Assembly (NCBI GenBank): GCA_963749715.1
Contig: CAVVNR010000015.1
Coordinates: forward strand, 262,745-326,744
Origin: Roseiarcus sp963749715
GTDB lineage: Bacteria > Pseudomonadota > Alphaproteobacteria > Rhizobiales > Beijerinckiaceae
DNA length: 64,000 nucleotides
Reading direction: 5' to 3'
Under the pieces are notes generated by a model. That model was given only the letters and a program-made list of their open reading frames with translations. It did no database searches and was not told where the DNA came from. Below are positions 52,009 to 61,464 of the stretch, piece after piece. The translations under genes and the position numbers were made by a program. Position 1 is the stretch's first letter. Every line of letters starts with the position of its first letter.

Positions 52009-52902
52009 ATGTCCGGCAAACGCATTGTCTTCACCGGCGGAACCGGCAAGGCCGGCCGCCACGCCGTGCCGCATCTCCTCGCCCACGGCTATTCCGTCCT
52101 CAACGTCGATCTGAAGCCGCTCGACCTTCCCGGCGTGCCAACGCTGATCGCCGATCTCACCGACAGCGGCCAGGCGTTCAACGCGCTCACCACCCACCCG
52201 ACATTCGCGGGCTTCGAGCTTGGTCATCCAACGCGCCCGCCCGACGCGGTGGTCCATTTCGCCGCGATTCCGCGGGTGCTGATCGAGCCCGACAATGTGA
52301 CGTTCGCGACCAACGTGATCAGCACCTACAACGTCATCGAGGCGGCGATGAAGCTTGGCGTCCGGAAGGTCGTGATCGCCTCGAGCGAGACGACCTATGG
52401 CGTCTGCTTCGCCGAGGGGGACAAGGACTTCCATTCGTTTCCGCTCGAAGAGGATTACGACATCGACCCGATGGACTCGTATGGCCTCTCGAAAGTCTGC
52501 AACGAGAAAACCGCGCGCGCCTTCGCCATGCGCTATCGGGCCGACATCTATGCGCTCAGGATCGGCAACGTCATCGAGCCGCATGAATACGGGCCATTCA
52601 AGGGCTACGCCGCCGATCCGCCGGTGCGCAAGCGCAACGCCTGGAGCTATATCGACGCACGCGACCTTGGCGAAATTGTCCGGCTGTGCCTGGAGAAGGA
52701 CGGGCTCGGCTTCCAAGTGTTCAACGCGACCAACGATACGATCACGCTCGACATGCCGACCAAAGAGGCGCTGAAGCGACTTGCGCCAAAGACGCCCGTC
52801 ACGCGCGAGATGGGCGAATTTGAAGCCCCGCTGTCGAACCGAAAAGCGCGCGAGGTGCTGGGGTTCAAAGAGGCGCACGACTGGCGCCGCTACGTCGGTT
52901 GA
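52009..52902 (+). CDS. NAD(P)-dependent epimerase/dehydratase-like oxidoreductase
   Basis: Extended SDR of 297 residues. TGGTGKAGRHAV is the cofactor loop, VVHFAAIPR and ASSETTYG follow, and YGLSKVCNE holds the catalytic Tyr and Lys. It resembles enzymes annotated as uronate dehydrogenases or UDP-sugar epimerases. ATG 52009 is 8 bases after AGGAGG. Substrate unknown. The space to the coiled-coil gene (52903-53091) has no gene. Confidence 0.85.
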   Translation: MSGKRIVFTGGTGKAGRHAVPHLLAHGYSVLNVDLKPLDLPGVPTLIADLTDSGQAFNALTTHPTFAGFELGHPTRPPDAVVHFAAIPRVLIEPDNVTFATNVISTYNVIEAAMKLGVRKVVIASSETTYGVCFAEGDKDFHSFPLEEDYDIDPMDSYGLSKVCNEKTARAFAMRYRADIYALRIGNVIEPHEYGPFKGYAADPPVRKRNAWSYIDARDLGEIVRLCLEKDGLGFQVFNATNDTITLDMPTKEALKRLAPKTPVTREMGEFEAPLSNRKAREVLGFKEAHDWRRYVG

Positions 52903-53091
52903 AGGCGCGGGCGTCGCGGCGTCTGGCCGCGGAATCCGCGGTCCTTAGGTCTCCAACCAGGCTCTTACCGCAAAGGAAATCAACGGTCGGCGTTTTGGTC
53001 TTCTTGTCATAACGGCGAAATATTGCCATGGTCGGTTGTAGTTGACGCAACGATCTCAAAGTCGTCCTGCGTCCGGCGAGGGGACGGTGCG

Positions 53092-54616
53092 ATGGGTACG
53101 GTTTGGGAAAAACTGTTCGGAAACGGCCAGCCGCCGGCAAACAACTCGCCAGACCTATCCATCGGCTACCAGCCGGGAGAAGCGGCCCCGGAGGCCAGGC
53201 CCGGGTCCGCGATCGGCAGGCTGGGCGCGCTTGCGTCGGACAGCCAAGGCCGGGGCGGCGAGGCGACGCCGAAGTCGCTGAAGGTCGCGCGCACCTTTGA
53301 CTCGATCGGCCGGCGCAACGAAACGCTAAGGGCTCAGTTGGATGCGGTCGAGCATTCGTTTCGAAATATCGAAACTATCCGCTCGCAGTTTTACGATGCG
53401 CTCGCGCCTATTGACCAGACCCTGGTCGAAATCGAGCGCACGAAAGTCGCTCACCTCGAGGCCGAACGAAAGCTCGAGGCTTTGACCGGCGTGCACGAGC
53501 GCCTGCGGGGCGATCATGCCGGCCTCGCGGTTGAACGCAATGGGCTCGCCGCCAAGCATGAAGAGCTGTCGGGGCGCGTCAAGGATCTGGAAAAAGCGAT
53601 TGGCGCCGCCGAGACAGCGTCCTCGGAAGCCCGCGCCGCGCTCGCGGACCGAAGCGCGAAGCTCGAGCGGACCGAGCGGGAACTGGAAGACAACCGGCGC
53701 CGGTTGCATACGGTAAGCGAACAACTGCCGGCGCTCAGGGCGGAGTTCGCGGCGAAGGAGAAACGTCTGCAAGAAGTCGAACAGCAGCGCGCGAACCTGC
53801 ACGATCAGCACAATCTGTCGATGCAGGAGAACCAGTCGCTGCGGGCCAGAATTGAGGAGTTTGTCGGCAATGGTTCGAAGCTCAACCGGCAATTGAGCGA
53901 GTTCGAGAACCGCCGCGATGAACTCGCCCGGCGCGTGGACGAACTCGAGGCGGCGCTGAACCAGGAAACGGCGGCCCATTCGAAGCTGAAGGCGGCCCAC
54001 CTCGACGCCGTGGAGTTCGCACCGGCTGACCGCTGCGAACCTGCGGGAAGAACTTGCCGCGATGAATTCGCGTTCGGAGGCCGCGGAGCGGCTGCTGGCC
54101 GAGGCGCGTGCGGACTTACGCGGGCGCGATGCGGCGATTCGCGGCTTCGAACAGAGGGCGCTGGAGAGCGTGCTGGCGGCGAAGTCGAAGGAGACGGCGC
54201 TCGCCGATCTCGAAAAAGACCTCAATTCGGCGCGCGCGATGCATACAGAAGCCGCCGCGGCTCGCGCGGCGCTCGACCAGCGCTCCGCCGAGCTCGCCAA
54301 GGCGTTGGAGGCAAAGGGCGCCGCCTTGGAGCGCTCCGAACAAAAGATTGTCGCGCTCGACGCGCGGATCGCCGAGCAAAACAAGGCGATTGGCGGCGAA
54401 CGGGGGCTGTTGGAGGACAAGCTCGCCAAACTCAAGGAGCAATTCGAGGCCGAGCAGGCCGCGCGCGCCTTCGCCGAAGGGGCCTTGCAAGCCGCCCGGC
54501 AGGAACGAGGCGCCCGGCGTCACGAGGGCGACAGCGTCAGCGGCGCGGCGCCAAAGGACCAGCAAGCCCCGACCGGCGAAACGGCGCGCGACAAGATCAC
54601 GCGCTTGCGCGGCTAG
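53092..54616 (+). CDS. Large coiled-coil protein (one-base frameshift)
   Basis: ATG 53092 follows GAGGGGA. The N-terminus is a short disordered region (GTVWEKLFGNGQPP), then almost continuous coiled coil from residue 75 on, for example LEAERKLEALTGVHERLR and RRRLHTVSEQLPALRAE. The frame breaks at GAGTTC 54013-54018; removing one T continues as SHRLTAANLREELAAM and a second coiled-coil stretch to TAG 54616, 507 residues in all. The protein resembles unassigned alphaproteobacterial coiled-coil proteins that might have a structural or cell-shape role. No partner gene is adjacent. Confidence 0.75.
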
Positions 54617-54814
54617 CTCGCGCGACCCTCGCGCAATCGAACGCGCCCGAATGCGCTACCGGTTGCGCTGCGATGTATGCGCCCACCCTGCGCCGCCAAC
54701 CCGACCTCGAGCCATGGCGAAACCGGGCTAAGCGCAGGTCGGCGTCGCGGGGACGTTCGACGATCCGGTTAGGCTTTGGCGGGATGACGATCTCGCCGCC
54801 GGTTTCTGCACGAC

Positions 54815-56071
54815 TCAGGCGATGGAGCGGATCATGAGGGGCTTCTTCTCAAATGCCTTTTTCGAGAGAACCGCGCTGTCTGGGGCAAACATGGAATAGA
54901 TGGGCAAGATCCCGGCGCCGATTGCGCTCGCGCGCGGCCCGATCGCGCCGGCGACGATTTCCGGCGCGACCAGCCCTGCTGGAACGAGTTGCGCGAAGCG
55001 CCGCTGAACCTTTGCGACCGTGTCCTGCAGGAGCGCACGGGGCAACAAACCATCGATGACGATCGCCTCGACATCGACGACCGCGATTGACGAGATGATC
55101 GCCTGCGCGAGCGCATCGGCGCAATCCTCCTGCCACTCGGTGACCAAATGGCGTGCTTCGGGCGGCATCGGATCAAGTTCGCGGACCCGTTTGATGGCGA
55201 TACCGTTTGCTCGGAGATGATTGATCAGGCCATAGACCGACGCGCGATGCAGCAGAATCTCGAATGGCCCCACGGGTGGCGGGACGCTTGAGAGGTGGGA
55301 TGGCGCTACCGGCATCGGTCCATACGCGGCGGCGTTTCCGCTGGCGCCAGTCTGCAAGACGCCGTCAATGATCAAACCGCCTCCGATCATGGTGTTGATC
55401 GAAAGGTGAATGAAGTCGCGATAGCGGGTCCCCGCACCGAACACCAGTTCCGCCGCCGCTGCCGCCGAAGCATCATTTTCGACGAAGATCGGCAGCCCGT
55501 TGGCCTCGGCGAAGAAGGTCGGCAGATCGACCTCGCGCCAGCGAGCACTGACTTCCGGAGGGAACCCAAGCTCGTGCTCCCATCCGGCGAGAAAGTAGGG
55601 CGCCGCGACGCCAATGCCTATGAGGCGGGCCGCTTGCTCTCCTAGCCCCTTGCGCATTCGTGCGATCACCCCGCCACCGATGCGGCGAACAAGCTCGGGC
55701 TCCGGATACTCGTATTCGTGAGAGTCGGATGTGCGGACGGTCCCGGAGAATTCGACCAGGACGGCGTCGAGCGCTCGCCGCCCCAAATGCAGGCCAATCG
55801 AGAAGGCGCCCTCCGGCGCAATGCCATACATGACCGAAGGCTGACCCTTTTGGCCAAACCTCTTTCCTTTCGGTTCCAGATAGCCTGCCTCAACCAGCGC
55901 ATCGACGATTCCGGCGACGGCTGGCGGCGTCAAACGTGCAAATCGCGATACATCGGCCTTCGACGCCTGGCCGAGCCTGCGGAATGCATCGAGCACGACC
56001 CGCTCATTGTAATGGCGCACCTGAACCGAGTTGGTGCCCTTTCCGGAGGGCAACGATACATTGGCGCTCAC
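54815..56071 (-). CDS. ROK family transcriptional regulator of the sugar importer
   Basis: A 418-residue NagC/XylR-type protein: winged helix with QASKADVSRFARLTPPAVAG at residues 35-54, and a ROK sugar-binding domain with IGIGVAAPYFLAG, FVENDASAAAAAELVFG and HLSINTMIGGGLIIDG. It diverges from the ABC importer operon, with a 339-base AT-rich gap between starts containing palindromes. It most likely represses that operon until its sugar binds. The ROK kinase catalytic pattern seems degenerate, as in other ROK regulators. Confidence 0.92.
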   Translation of the reverse strand: MSANVSLPSGKGTNSVQVRHYNERVVLDAFRRLGQASKADVSRFARLTPPAVAGIVDALVEAGYLEPKGKRFGQKGQPSVMYGIAPEGAFSIGLHLGRRALDAVLVEFSGTVRTSDSHEYEYPEPELVRRIGGGVIARMRKGLGEQAARLIGIGVAAPYFLAGWEHELGFPPEVSARWREVDLPTFFAEANGLPIFVENDASAAAAAELVFGAGTRYRDFIHLSINTMIGGGLIIDGVLQTGASGNAAAYGPMPVAPSHLSSVPPPVGPFEILLHRASVYGLINHLRANGIAIKRVRELDPMPPEARHLVTEWQEDCADALAQAIISSIAVVDVEAIVIDGLLPRALLQDTVAKVQRRFAQLVPAGLVAPEIVAGAIGPRASAIGAGILPIYSMFAPDSAVLSKKAFEKKPLMIRSIA

Positions 56072-56200
56072 CTGAACAAACGCCTCGTTTGAAGCAGTCG
56101 CCGGCCAAGTTGCTTTGTCGTGTCGTCGACCATCGTTTGCTCCGAAACCCGCCGGCAGGGCCGGAGTTGGGAGATGCCGACCCCAACCGCCCTTCAGGCT

Positions 56201-56226
56201 ATTAATAAAGCGTCTTAATTAATTTA
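56201..56226. promoter_or_regulatory. AT-rich inverted-repeat block upstream of the ROK regulator gene
   Basis: An ATTAAT motif is repeated in inverted form around AAAGCGTCTTA, within a strongly AT-rich block in otherwise GC-rich DNA. It may be the autoregulatory operator of the divergent ROK gene, similar in composition to the better palindrome at 56373-56392. Confidence 0.4.
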
Positions 56227-56348
56227 GCAAGATCACAGGAGTCTTCTTTGGCAGTATCACGAACTCGCGCCCCGTACAATCGGCCAATTTTGCCGTGTGA
56301 TCGCAGCCGCTGACCAAAGGAACCGGCCACGAGTTCGCGAATCAGGCC

Positions 56349-56392
56349 TTGACAGCGTCCAGCATTCTAATTATTAAATTGCTTAATTTAAT
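56349..56392 (+). promoter_or_regulatory. Promoter with overlapping palindromic operator for the sugar importer
   Basis: TTGACA at 56349-56354 is a perfect -35; after 17 bases TATTAA at 56372-56377 serves as -10. Starting one base later is a perfect palindrome with 8-base arms ATTAAATT and AATTTAAT around GCTT (56373-56392). A repressor bound here would block the -10. The ABC gene starts 18 bases further on. The likely binder is the divergent ROK regulator. Confidence 0.65.
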
Positions 56393-56410
56393 CAAAGAAA
56401 CGGTACGGAG

Positions 56411-58996
56411 ATGTTGGTTAGAACACCATCGGTCGAAGTGGCTCCCATGGCGGTCGGAGATAGGGTGATTGGCCTCAAGGAGGTCACCAAGGCCTTTGGG
56501 GGCACGCTCGCGCTCAGAAATGCGACCTTCGACTTGCGTTCCGGCGAGGTTCTCGCGCTGCTCGGCGAGAATGGCGCCGGCAAGAGCACCTGCGTCAAAA
56601 TGTTTGCCGGCGTCTATCGGCCGACGCTAGGCCATGTGGTGCTGGACGATCGGCCCGCCGTATTCGGCTCTCCGCTTGACGCGCAGCGTTCCGGCATTGC
56701 GGTGATGCACCAGCACCCCGGTCTTTTTCCCGATCTCTCGATCGCCGAGAACGTCTACATGGGCCATATGCCGCAGCTGCGGTCGGGCGCCATCAATCGC
56801 GCCGCCATGCGAGAGGAAACAGCGTCTCTTCTCGCTTCAGTTGGTCTCCGCATCGATCCGGACGCGCGACTTGGGGTGCTCCGCACCTCCGAGCAGCAGC
56901 TCGTGGAAATCGCCCGCGCACTGTCGCAGAACGCTCGCGTGCTGATCATGGACGAGCCGACCGCAGCGCTCTCGCAGCGCGAAGTGGTGCGGCTGTTTCA
57001 GGTTGTGAGCGATCTCAAGCAGCGCGGAGTGGCGATGATGTTCGTCGGCCACCGCATGGACGAGATTTTCACAATCTCAGACCGGATCGCGGTGCTGCGC
57101 GACGGCGCGCTCATCGGGGTCGAAAGCAGGGACAGCCTATCCCGCGACAGGGCCGTCCAGATGATGGTCGGGCGCGAACTCTCCGCCCTCTACCCCAGGA
57201 ATGAGGCGACTCCCGGCGACATCGTGCTCGAAACAAAGCGCCTCGTTCGCACTGGCGAATTTGAGGGTATCGACCTTTCGGTGCGCAAGGGCGAGATCCT
57301 TGGCCTCGGCGGCCTCGTCGGGTGCGGCCGCACCGAAATCGCCCGGATCCTGTTTGGCGTCAATCAACCGACTTCGGGCAGCATCCGCATGAACGGCAGC
57401 GAGATGCGCTTCGCCAGCGCCAGCGCCGCGATGGCGGCTGGGGTCGCTTATGTCTCCGAGGACAGGCTCGGGCAGAGTCTTGTGATGGACTTCTCGATCA
57501 TCGACAACGCGGCGCTGACCATGCTCGACAGCACCACCAGGGCTGGCTTCTCAAGCCGGCGAAAGGTGCTCGACCGCGTGGCGCCGCATCTCGACCGGCT
57601 GCACCTGCGCTTCAGCAGCTACGATCAGCCAATCAGCACTCTTTCCGGCGGAAACCAGCAGAAGGTCGTGCTGGCGAAATGGCTGGCGACCGACCCCCAA
57701 CTCCTCATCCTCGACGAACCAACCCAGGGCATCGACGTGCAGTCGAAGGCCGAAGTTCATGCGATGATCGTCGATCTCGCCAAACAAGGCATGGCGATCA
57801 TCCTGATCTCGTCGGAGATGCCGGAACTTCTCGGCATGTGCGATCGCATCGTGGTGTTGCGTGAAGGCCGTCAGACGGCCGAGTTCAGCCGCGGCCAGGC
57901 GACGCAGGAAAAAGTCCTGCGGGCGGCGACCGACAGCGAGCCGGGCGAGCCGGCGCTCGGCTTGGCGCGGGACGACTCAACGGGGACTGCCCCAGCCGCC
58001 CAACCGGCGTGGCGTCCCGGCTGGGCCGCGTTTCTCGCCAAACGCGAGATGGGTCTCGTCGCCGCCATGTTGGCGGTCGTCATCCCGGTCGCCTTCATCA
58101 ATCCACTGATCTTCAGCGCCGTGAACCTCACCTCCCTGGCGATGGATGCCTCGCTCCTGATGATCGCGGCGCTGGCGCAGATGCTGGTGCTCGTGACCCG
58201 CAACATTGATCTGTCCGTCGCCTCCGTGATCGGACTTTCCGCTTACGGTTCGGCCCTGGTGATGACGGGGAATCCATCGATCGGCATCGCCGCGGGCATT
58301 CTGGCCGGATGCGCTCTGGGTCTTGCGTGTGGGATGTTCAACGGCGCGATCGTCACATATGGCAGAGTCCCGGCGATCGTCGTGACGCTGGGCACGATGT
58401 CGGTGTTTCGCGGCATTGACAGCCTCTGGACCGGCGGCAGGCAGATTAGCGCCGATCAGGTGCCGCAGGCGTGGCTCGATCTGACCAGCGCCCGTTTCCT
58501 CGGGGCGCCGTTGATGATCATCATCGCGGTCGCGATCATGATCGGCGCCGCTATCCTGCTCCGTCGCACCGCCACTGGCCGTGAATTCTTCGCCATAGGC
58601 TCGAATCCGAGCGGCGCTGAGCTGATTGGCATACCATCGAGACGCTTGGTCCTGCTGGCCTTCTCGCTTGCGGGATTGCTGGCCGGATTTGCCGGAGCGC
58701 TTTGGGCGTCGCGGTACGCCACTATCGATGCGCGTGTCGCCTATGGGTATGAACTGACGGTCATCGCCGCCGCTGTGGTCGGAGGCGTCGCAATTCGCGG
58801 TGGAGCTGGCGCCATCCTGGGCATCGCCTTCGGCGCGCTGACGCTGCTGGTGATCCGTAACGGACTGACCCTGGTGCAAGTCGATCCGCTTTGGCTGCAG
58901 GGCGTCTACGGCCTCGTGATCCTTGTGGCCATCGGTATCAACTCGCTCGTCTCGCGTCGCACAACGGCTGCGGCATCCTCCCGGAGGATACGCTGA
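56411..58996 (+). CDS. Sugar ABC importer: tandem ATPase fused to permease (RhaT-RhaP-like)
   Basis: An 861-residue protein. Residues 20-250 and 265-505 are RbsA-like ATPase halves: first Walker A GENGAGKST with signature SEQQLVEIARAL and Walker B LIMDEPTAAL; the second has degenerate Walker A VGCGRTEIAR but intact LSGGNQQKVVLAKWL and LILDEPTQGID. A Pro/Ala linker (505-545) leads into a RbsC-like permease with about eight to ten helices (VIPVAFINPLIF, TLGTMSVFRGIDSLW). These are normally separate polypeptides. The frame shows no lost stop signal. It imports a sugar with the downstream permease and binding protein. Confidence 0.88.
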   Translation: MLVRTPSVEVAPMAVGDRVIGLKEVTKAFGGTLALRNATFDLRSGEVLALLGENGAGKSTCVKMFAGVYRPTLGHVVLDDRPAVFGSPLDAQRSGIAVMHQHPGLFPDLSIAENVYMGHMPQLRSGAINRAAMREETASLLASVGLRIDPDARLGVLRTSEQQLVEIARALSQNARVLIMDEPTAALSQREVVRLFQVVSDLKQRGVAMMFVGHRMDEIFTISDRIAVLRDGALIGVESRDSLSRDRAVQMMVGRELSALYPRNEATPGDIVLETKRLVRTGEFEGIDLSVRKGEILGLGGLVGCGRTEIARILFGVNQPTSGSIRMNGSEMRFASASAAMAAGVAYVSEDRLGQSLVMDFSIIDNAALTMLDSTTRAGFSSRRKVLDRVAPHLDRLHLRFSSYDQPISTLSGGNQQKVVLAKWLATDPQLLILDEPTQGIDVQSKAEVHAMIVDLAKQGMAIILISSEMPELLGMCDRIVVLREGRQTAEFSRGQATQEKVLRAATDSEPGEPALGLARDDSTGTAPAAQPAWRPGWAAFLAKREMGLVAAMLAVVIPVAFINPLIFSAVNLTSLAMDASLLMIAALAQMLVLVTRNIDLSVASVIGLSAYGSALVMTGNPSIGIAAGILAGCALGLACGMFNGAIVTYGRVPAIVVTLGTMSVFRGIDSLWTGGRQISADQVPQAWLDLTSARFLGAPLMIIIAVAIMIGAAILLRRTATGREFFAIGSNPSGAELIGIPSRRLVLLAFSLAGLLAGFAGALWASRYATIDARVAYGYELTVIAAAVVGGVAIRGGAGAILGIAFGALTLLVIRNGLTLVQVDPLWLQGVYGLVILVAIGINSLVSRRTTAAASSRRIR

Positions 58997-60000
58997 TGAT
59001 TGCCGCCTCCATGCGCAGGGTTTCCGCAGTGTTCGATCCCTGGAGCTTGTTGCTCGCGGCGCTGACGATCGGCGTCTTCGGCTACGGCGTCCTCTTCGTG
59101 CCGAACTTCTTCACCGCCTTCAATCTCTCGCAACTGACGGCGGGGGTGGCCGAAAAGGCGTTGCTGGCGCTGCCGATGGTTCTGCTGATCGTCGCCCGCG
59201 AGATCGATCTTTCGGTCGCCTCGACCTTGGCGCTGACCAGCGTCGTGCTCGGCATCCTTCTGAACGCTAGCGTTCCTATCCTGGCGGCGATCCCGCTGGT
59301 GATCGCGATCGGCGGCTTGCTCGGCGCGTTCAACGGAACGATGGTCGCTTTCCTCGGTCTGCCCTCGCTAGTGGTCACGCTTGGCACGATGGCGATGTAC
59401 AGGGGCATCGGCTACATCCTTCTCGGCTCCGGCTCGGTCAACGTTTTTCCGGCGAGCCTCACTGACTTCGGCATCGACGACATTGCGGGCACGCGCGTTC
59501 CCTGGGTTATCGTCCCGTTCCTGATCTTGGCGCCCATCTTCGCGGCTGCGCTGCAACGCATGCCTTTTGGCCGGCGCGTCTACGCTATCGGCGGCAATCC
59601 TGCCGCGGCGCTCTATTCCGGCATCGACGTCAAACGCGTGCGCTTCCGCCTGTTCGTGATCTCCGGGATGGTGTGCGCCATCGCTGGAATCGTTTACACG
59701 GCGCGCCTCGCCAACGCGCGAGCCAACAACGCGCTCGGCATGGAACTCGACGTCATCACGATGGTCTTGCTCGGCGGAGTCAGCGTCTGGGGCGGCAAGG
59801 GTAAGCTCACCGGGGTGTTGTGGGCGCTCGTTCTGATTGCGACGCTGCGCAACATCCTCGGGATCAGCCAAATCGGCGGCGACGCGCAGGGATTGGTCAT
59901 TGGGCTCCTGCTGATCGGTTCGCTGCTCGTCAGCAACTCAACAGGTTTCCTTGTCTCGTGGCTCCAGAATATCGGCGCGCCAGTCAAGGCGAGCGGGTGA
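58996..60000 (+). CDS. Sugar ABC transporter permease (RhaQ/RbsC family)
   Basis: A 334-residue inner-membrane permease. ATG 58996 overlaps the preceding stop (TGATG) and has GGAGG upstream. Family marks: REIDLSVASTLALTSVVLG, GLPSLVVTLGTMAMYRGIGY, GGNPAAALYSGIDVKRVRF and LGGVSVWGGKGKLTGVLWA. It would form a heterodimer with the permease half of the fused protein. Translational coupling fits a fixed subunit ratio. Confidence 0.92.
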   Translation: MIAASMRRVSAVFDPWSLLLAALTIGVFGYGVLFVPNFFTAFNLSQLTAGVAEKALLALPMVLLIVAREIDLSVASTLALTSVVLGILLNASVPILAAIPLVIAIGGLLGAFNGTMVAFLGLPSLVVTLGTMAMYRGIGYILLGSGSVNVFPASLTDFGIDDIAGTRVPWVIVPFLILAPIFAAALQRMPFGRRVYAIGGNPAAALYSGIDVKRVRFRLFVISGMVCAIAGIVYTARLANARANNALGMELDVITMVLLGGVSVWGGKGKLTGVLWALVLIATLRNILGISQIGGDAQGLVIGLLLIGSLLVSNSTGFLVSWLQNIGAPVKASG

Positions 60001-60055
60001 AATCCGAGGGCCCGCAACAATCCCCTCGTAACAACCTTCATCGGAGGAATGACTT

Positions 60056-61060
60056 ATGAAACATCTGAAGCTTGCGCTGCTCTCCGCCGCCCTCGGAAGC
60101 ATCAATCTTGCGCTTCCGGCGGCAGCGCAGGAATGCGCCACAAAGCCGGTGGCCGTCGGCTTGCTGCCGAAGCTCGACACCGACCCCTACTTCCAGGTCG
60201 CCAAGGGCGGCGCCGAAGAGGCGGCGAAAGAGATTGGCGGCAGCGTCATCCAGGCGGCGCCGTCGCAGGCCACCGCGGAAGCGCAGATCGAGTTCATCAA
60301 CAACTTTGTCGCCCAGAAGGTCGGGGTGATCGCCATTGCCGGCAATGATGCGAACGCTGTAGCCCCCGCGCTCAAGCGCGCCGCGAAAGAAGGCATTCGC
60401 GTCATTTCATACAACTTCGGAGTCGCCACCGACGCGCGGCAAATCTTCGTCAATCAGGTGAAGGGCGAAAGCCTCGCCGAAATGATGCTGATCTCCATGC
60501 ACGACCTGATTGGCGGCGAAGGCGAATTCGCAATCCTGTCCTCGACCGCCACGGCGACCAACCAGAACGCCTGGATCGACTTCATGAAGGCCAAGATGGC
60601 GAGCGATCCGAAATTCGCCAAAATGAAACTCGTCCAGGTCGCCTACGGCGAGGAGAGCGAGCAGGTGAACCAGCAGCAGGCGCTGGCCCTGGTGCAGGCG
60701 TTCCCGAACCTCAAGGGCATCATTGTGCCGGCCGGCATTGGCCTTCCCGCGGCGGCGCGCGCCCTCGAGCAGGCTGGCGCGTTGAGCAAAGTGAAGCTCA
60801 CCGGACTGGCCCCGGCGACGCTGATGAAGAAGTACATTCTTGCCGGCGAGGCCCAGGACATTTGGTGGAACGTCACCGACCTTGGCTATCTGACCTATCA
60901 GGTCGCCCAGCAGGTGGCGATGTGCAAGATCACGGGCAAGGAAGGCGAGAAGTTCACCGCCGGCCGGCTTGGCGACTATGTGGTCGGCAAGGACGGCGAG
61001 GTCGTTCTCGGACCGGCGAAGATCGTGACGCCTCAGAACGTCAATGAGTTCAAATTCTAA
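60056..61060 (+). CDS. RhaS-like sugar-binding protein of the ABC importer
   Basis: A 334-residue periplasmic type I binding protein with signal peptide (LALLSAALGSINLALPAAA). It matches the RhaS group through IAIAGNDANAVAPALKRAAK, GEFAILSSTATATNQNAWID, TDLGYLTYQVAQQVA and EEGEKFxAGRLGDY-type residues (GEKFTAGRLGDYVVGKDGEV). RhaS binds L-rhamnose in rhizobia; related deoxy or branched sugars are possible. GGAGG lies 8 bases before ATG 60056. No sugar-catabolic gene is in the window after it; insertion elements follow. Confidence 0.88.
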   Translation: MKHLKLALLSAALGSINLALPAAAQECATKPVAVGLLPKLDTDPYFQVAKGGAEEAAKEIGGSVIQAAPSQATAEAQIEFINNFVAQKVGVIAIAGNDANAVAPALKRAAKEGIRVISYNFGVATDARQIFVNQVKGESLAEMMLISMHDLIGGEGEFAILSSTATATNQNAWIDFMKAKMASDPKFAKMKLVQVAYGEESEQVNQQQALALVQAFPNLKGIIVPAGIGLPAAARALEQAGALSKVKLTGLAPATLMKKYILAGEAQDIWWNVTDLGYLTYQVAQQVAMCKITGKEGEKFTAGRLGDYVVGKDGEVVLGPAKIVTPQNVNEFKF

Positions 61061-61071
61061 GTATTCGACAA

Positions 61072-61103
61072 GCGCCCGGCCCGTCCACCTCTGGGCCGGG
61101 CGC
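61072..61103 (+). terminator. Hairpin after the sugar importer operon
   Basis: GCGCCCGGCCC and GGGCCGGGCGC pair perfectly over 11 bases around a 10-base loop, 12 bases after the binding-protein stop. There is no T-run, so termination may need Rho, or the stem may protect the message end. Confidence 0.65.
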
Positions 61104-61188
61104 CAAACGATGCGTCGCATAAGCGCCCGCGAGCCGTCGTTCCGACAACGCGCGCTCTCCGGGGAACTCGGAACAAAGCTGGGATCGG

Positions 61189-61464
61189 GATGCCTTCGAC
61201 GCGACGGACTCGATTACGATCTGCTCCTTCACCACGGACCCGGCCGAGGCCCCCCTGTTTCGGCTTCCCGTTGAGCCGAACGCGCGCAACGGGCTGGTTT
61301 CCTCCTCCCGGCTGATGGTGGACAAAATCACCACCCTCCCGAAGTCCAAGGTCGGCGAGCGGATCGGGCGGTTGGACGACCAGGATGTGGTCCGGTTCAA
61401 CCTGGCGGTGATGGTGTTCCTGGGCTTGGCGGTGTCGCCGAGAATGGGCCGAAAAGGGGAATAA
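61189..61464 (+). pseudogene. MazF/PemK-type toxin gene, C-terminal remnant
   Basis: In frame to TAA 61462-61464 the sequence reads DAFDATDSITICSFTTDPAE, then APLFRLPVEPNARNGL, then RLMVDKITTLPKSKVGERIG and RLDDQDVVRFNLAVMVFLGL. This is the C-terminal two thirds of a PemK/MazF endoribonuclease. The N-terminus, with the first strand and its Arg, is missing before 61189, and no antitoxin gene is present. It lies between the sugar operon terminator and an insertion element, so it is probably debris from an earlier insertion or deletion. Confidence 0.8.
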
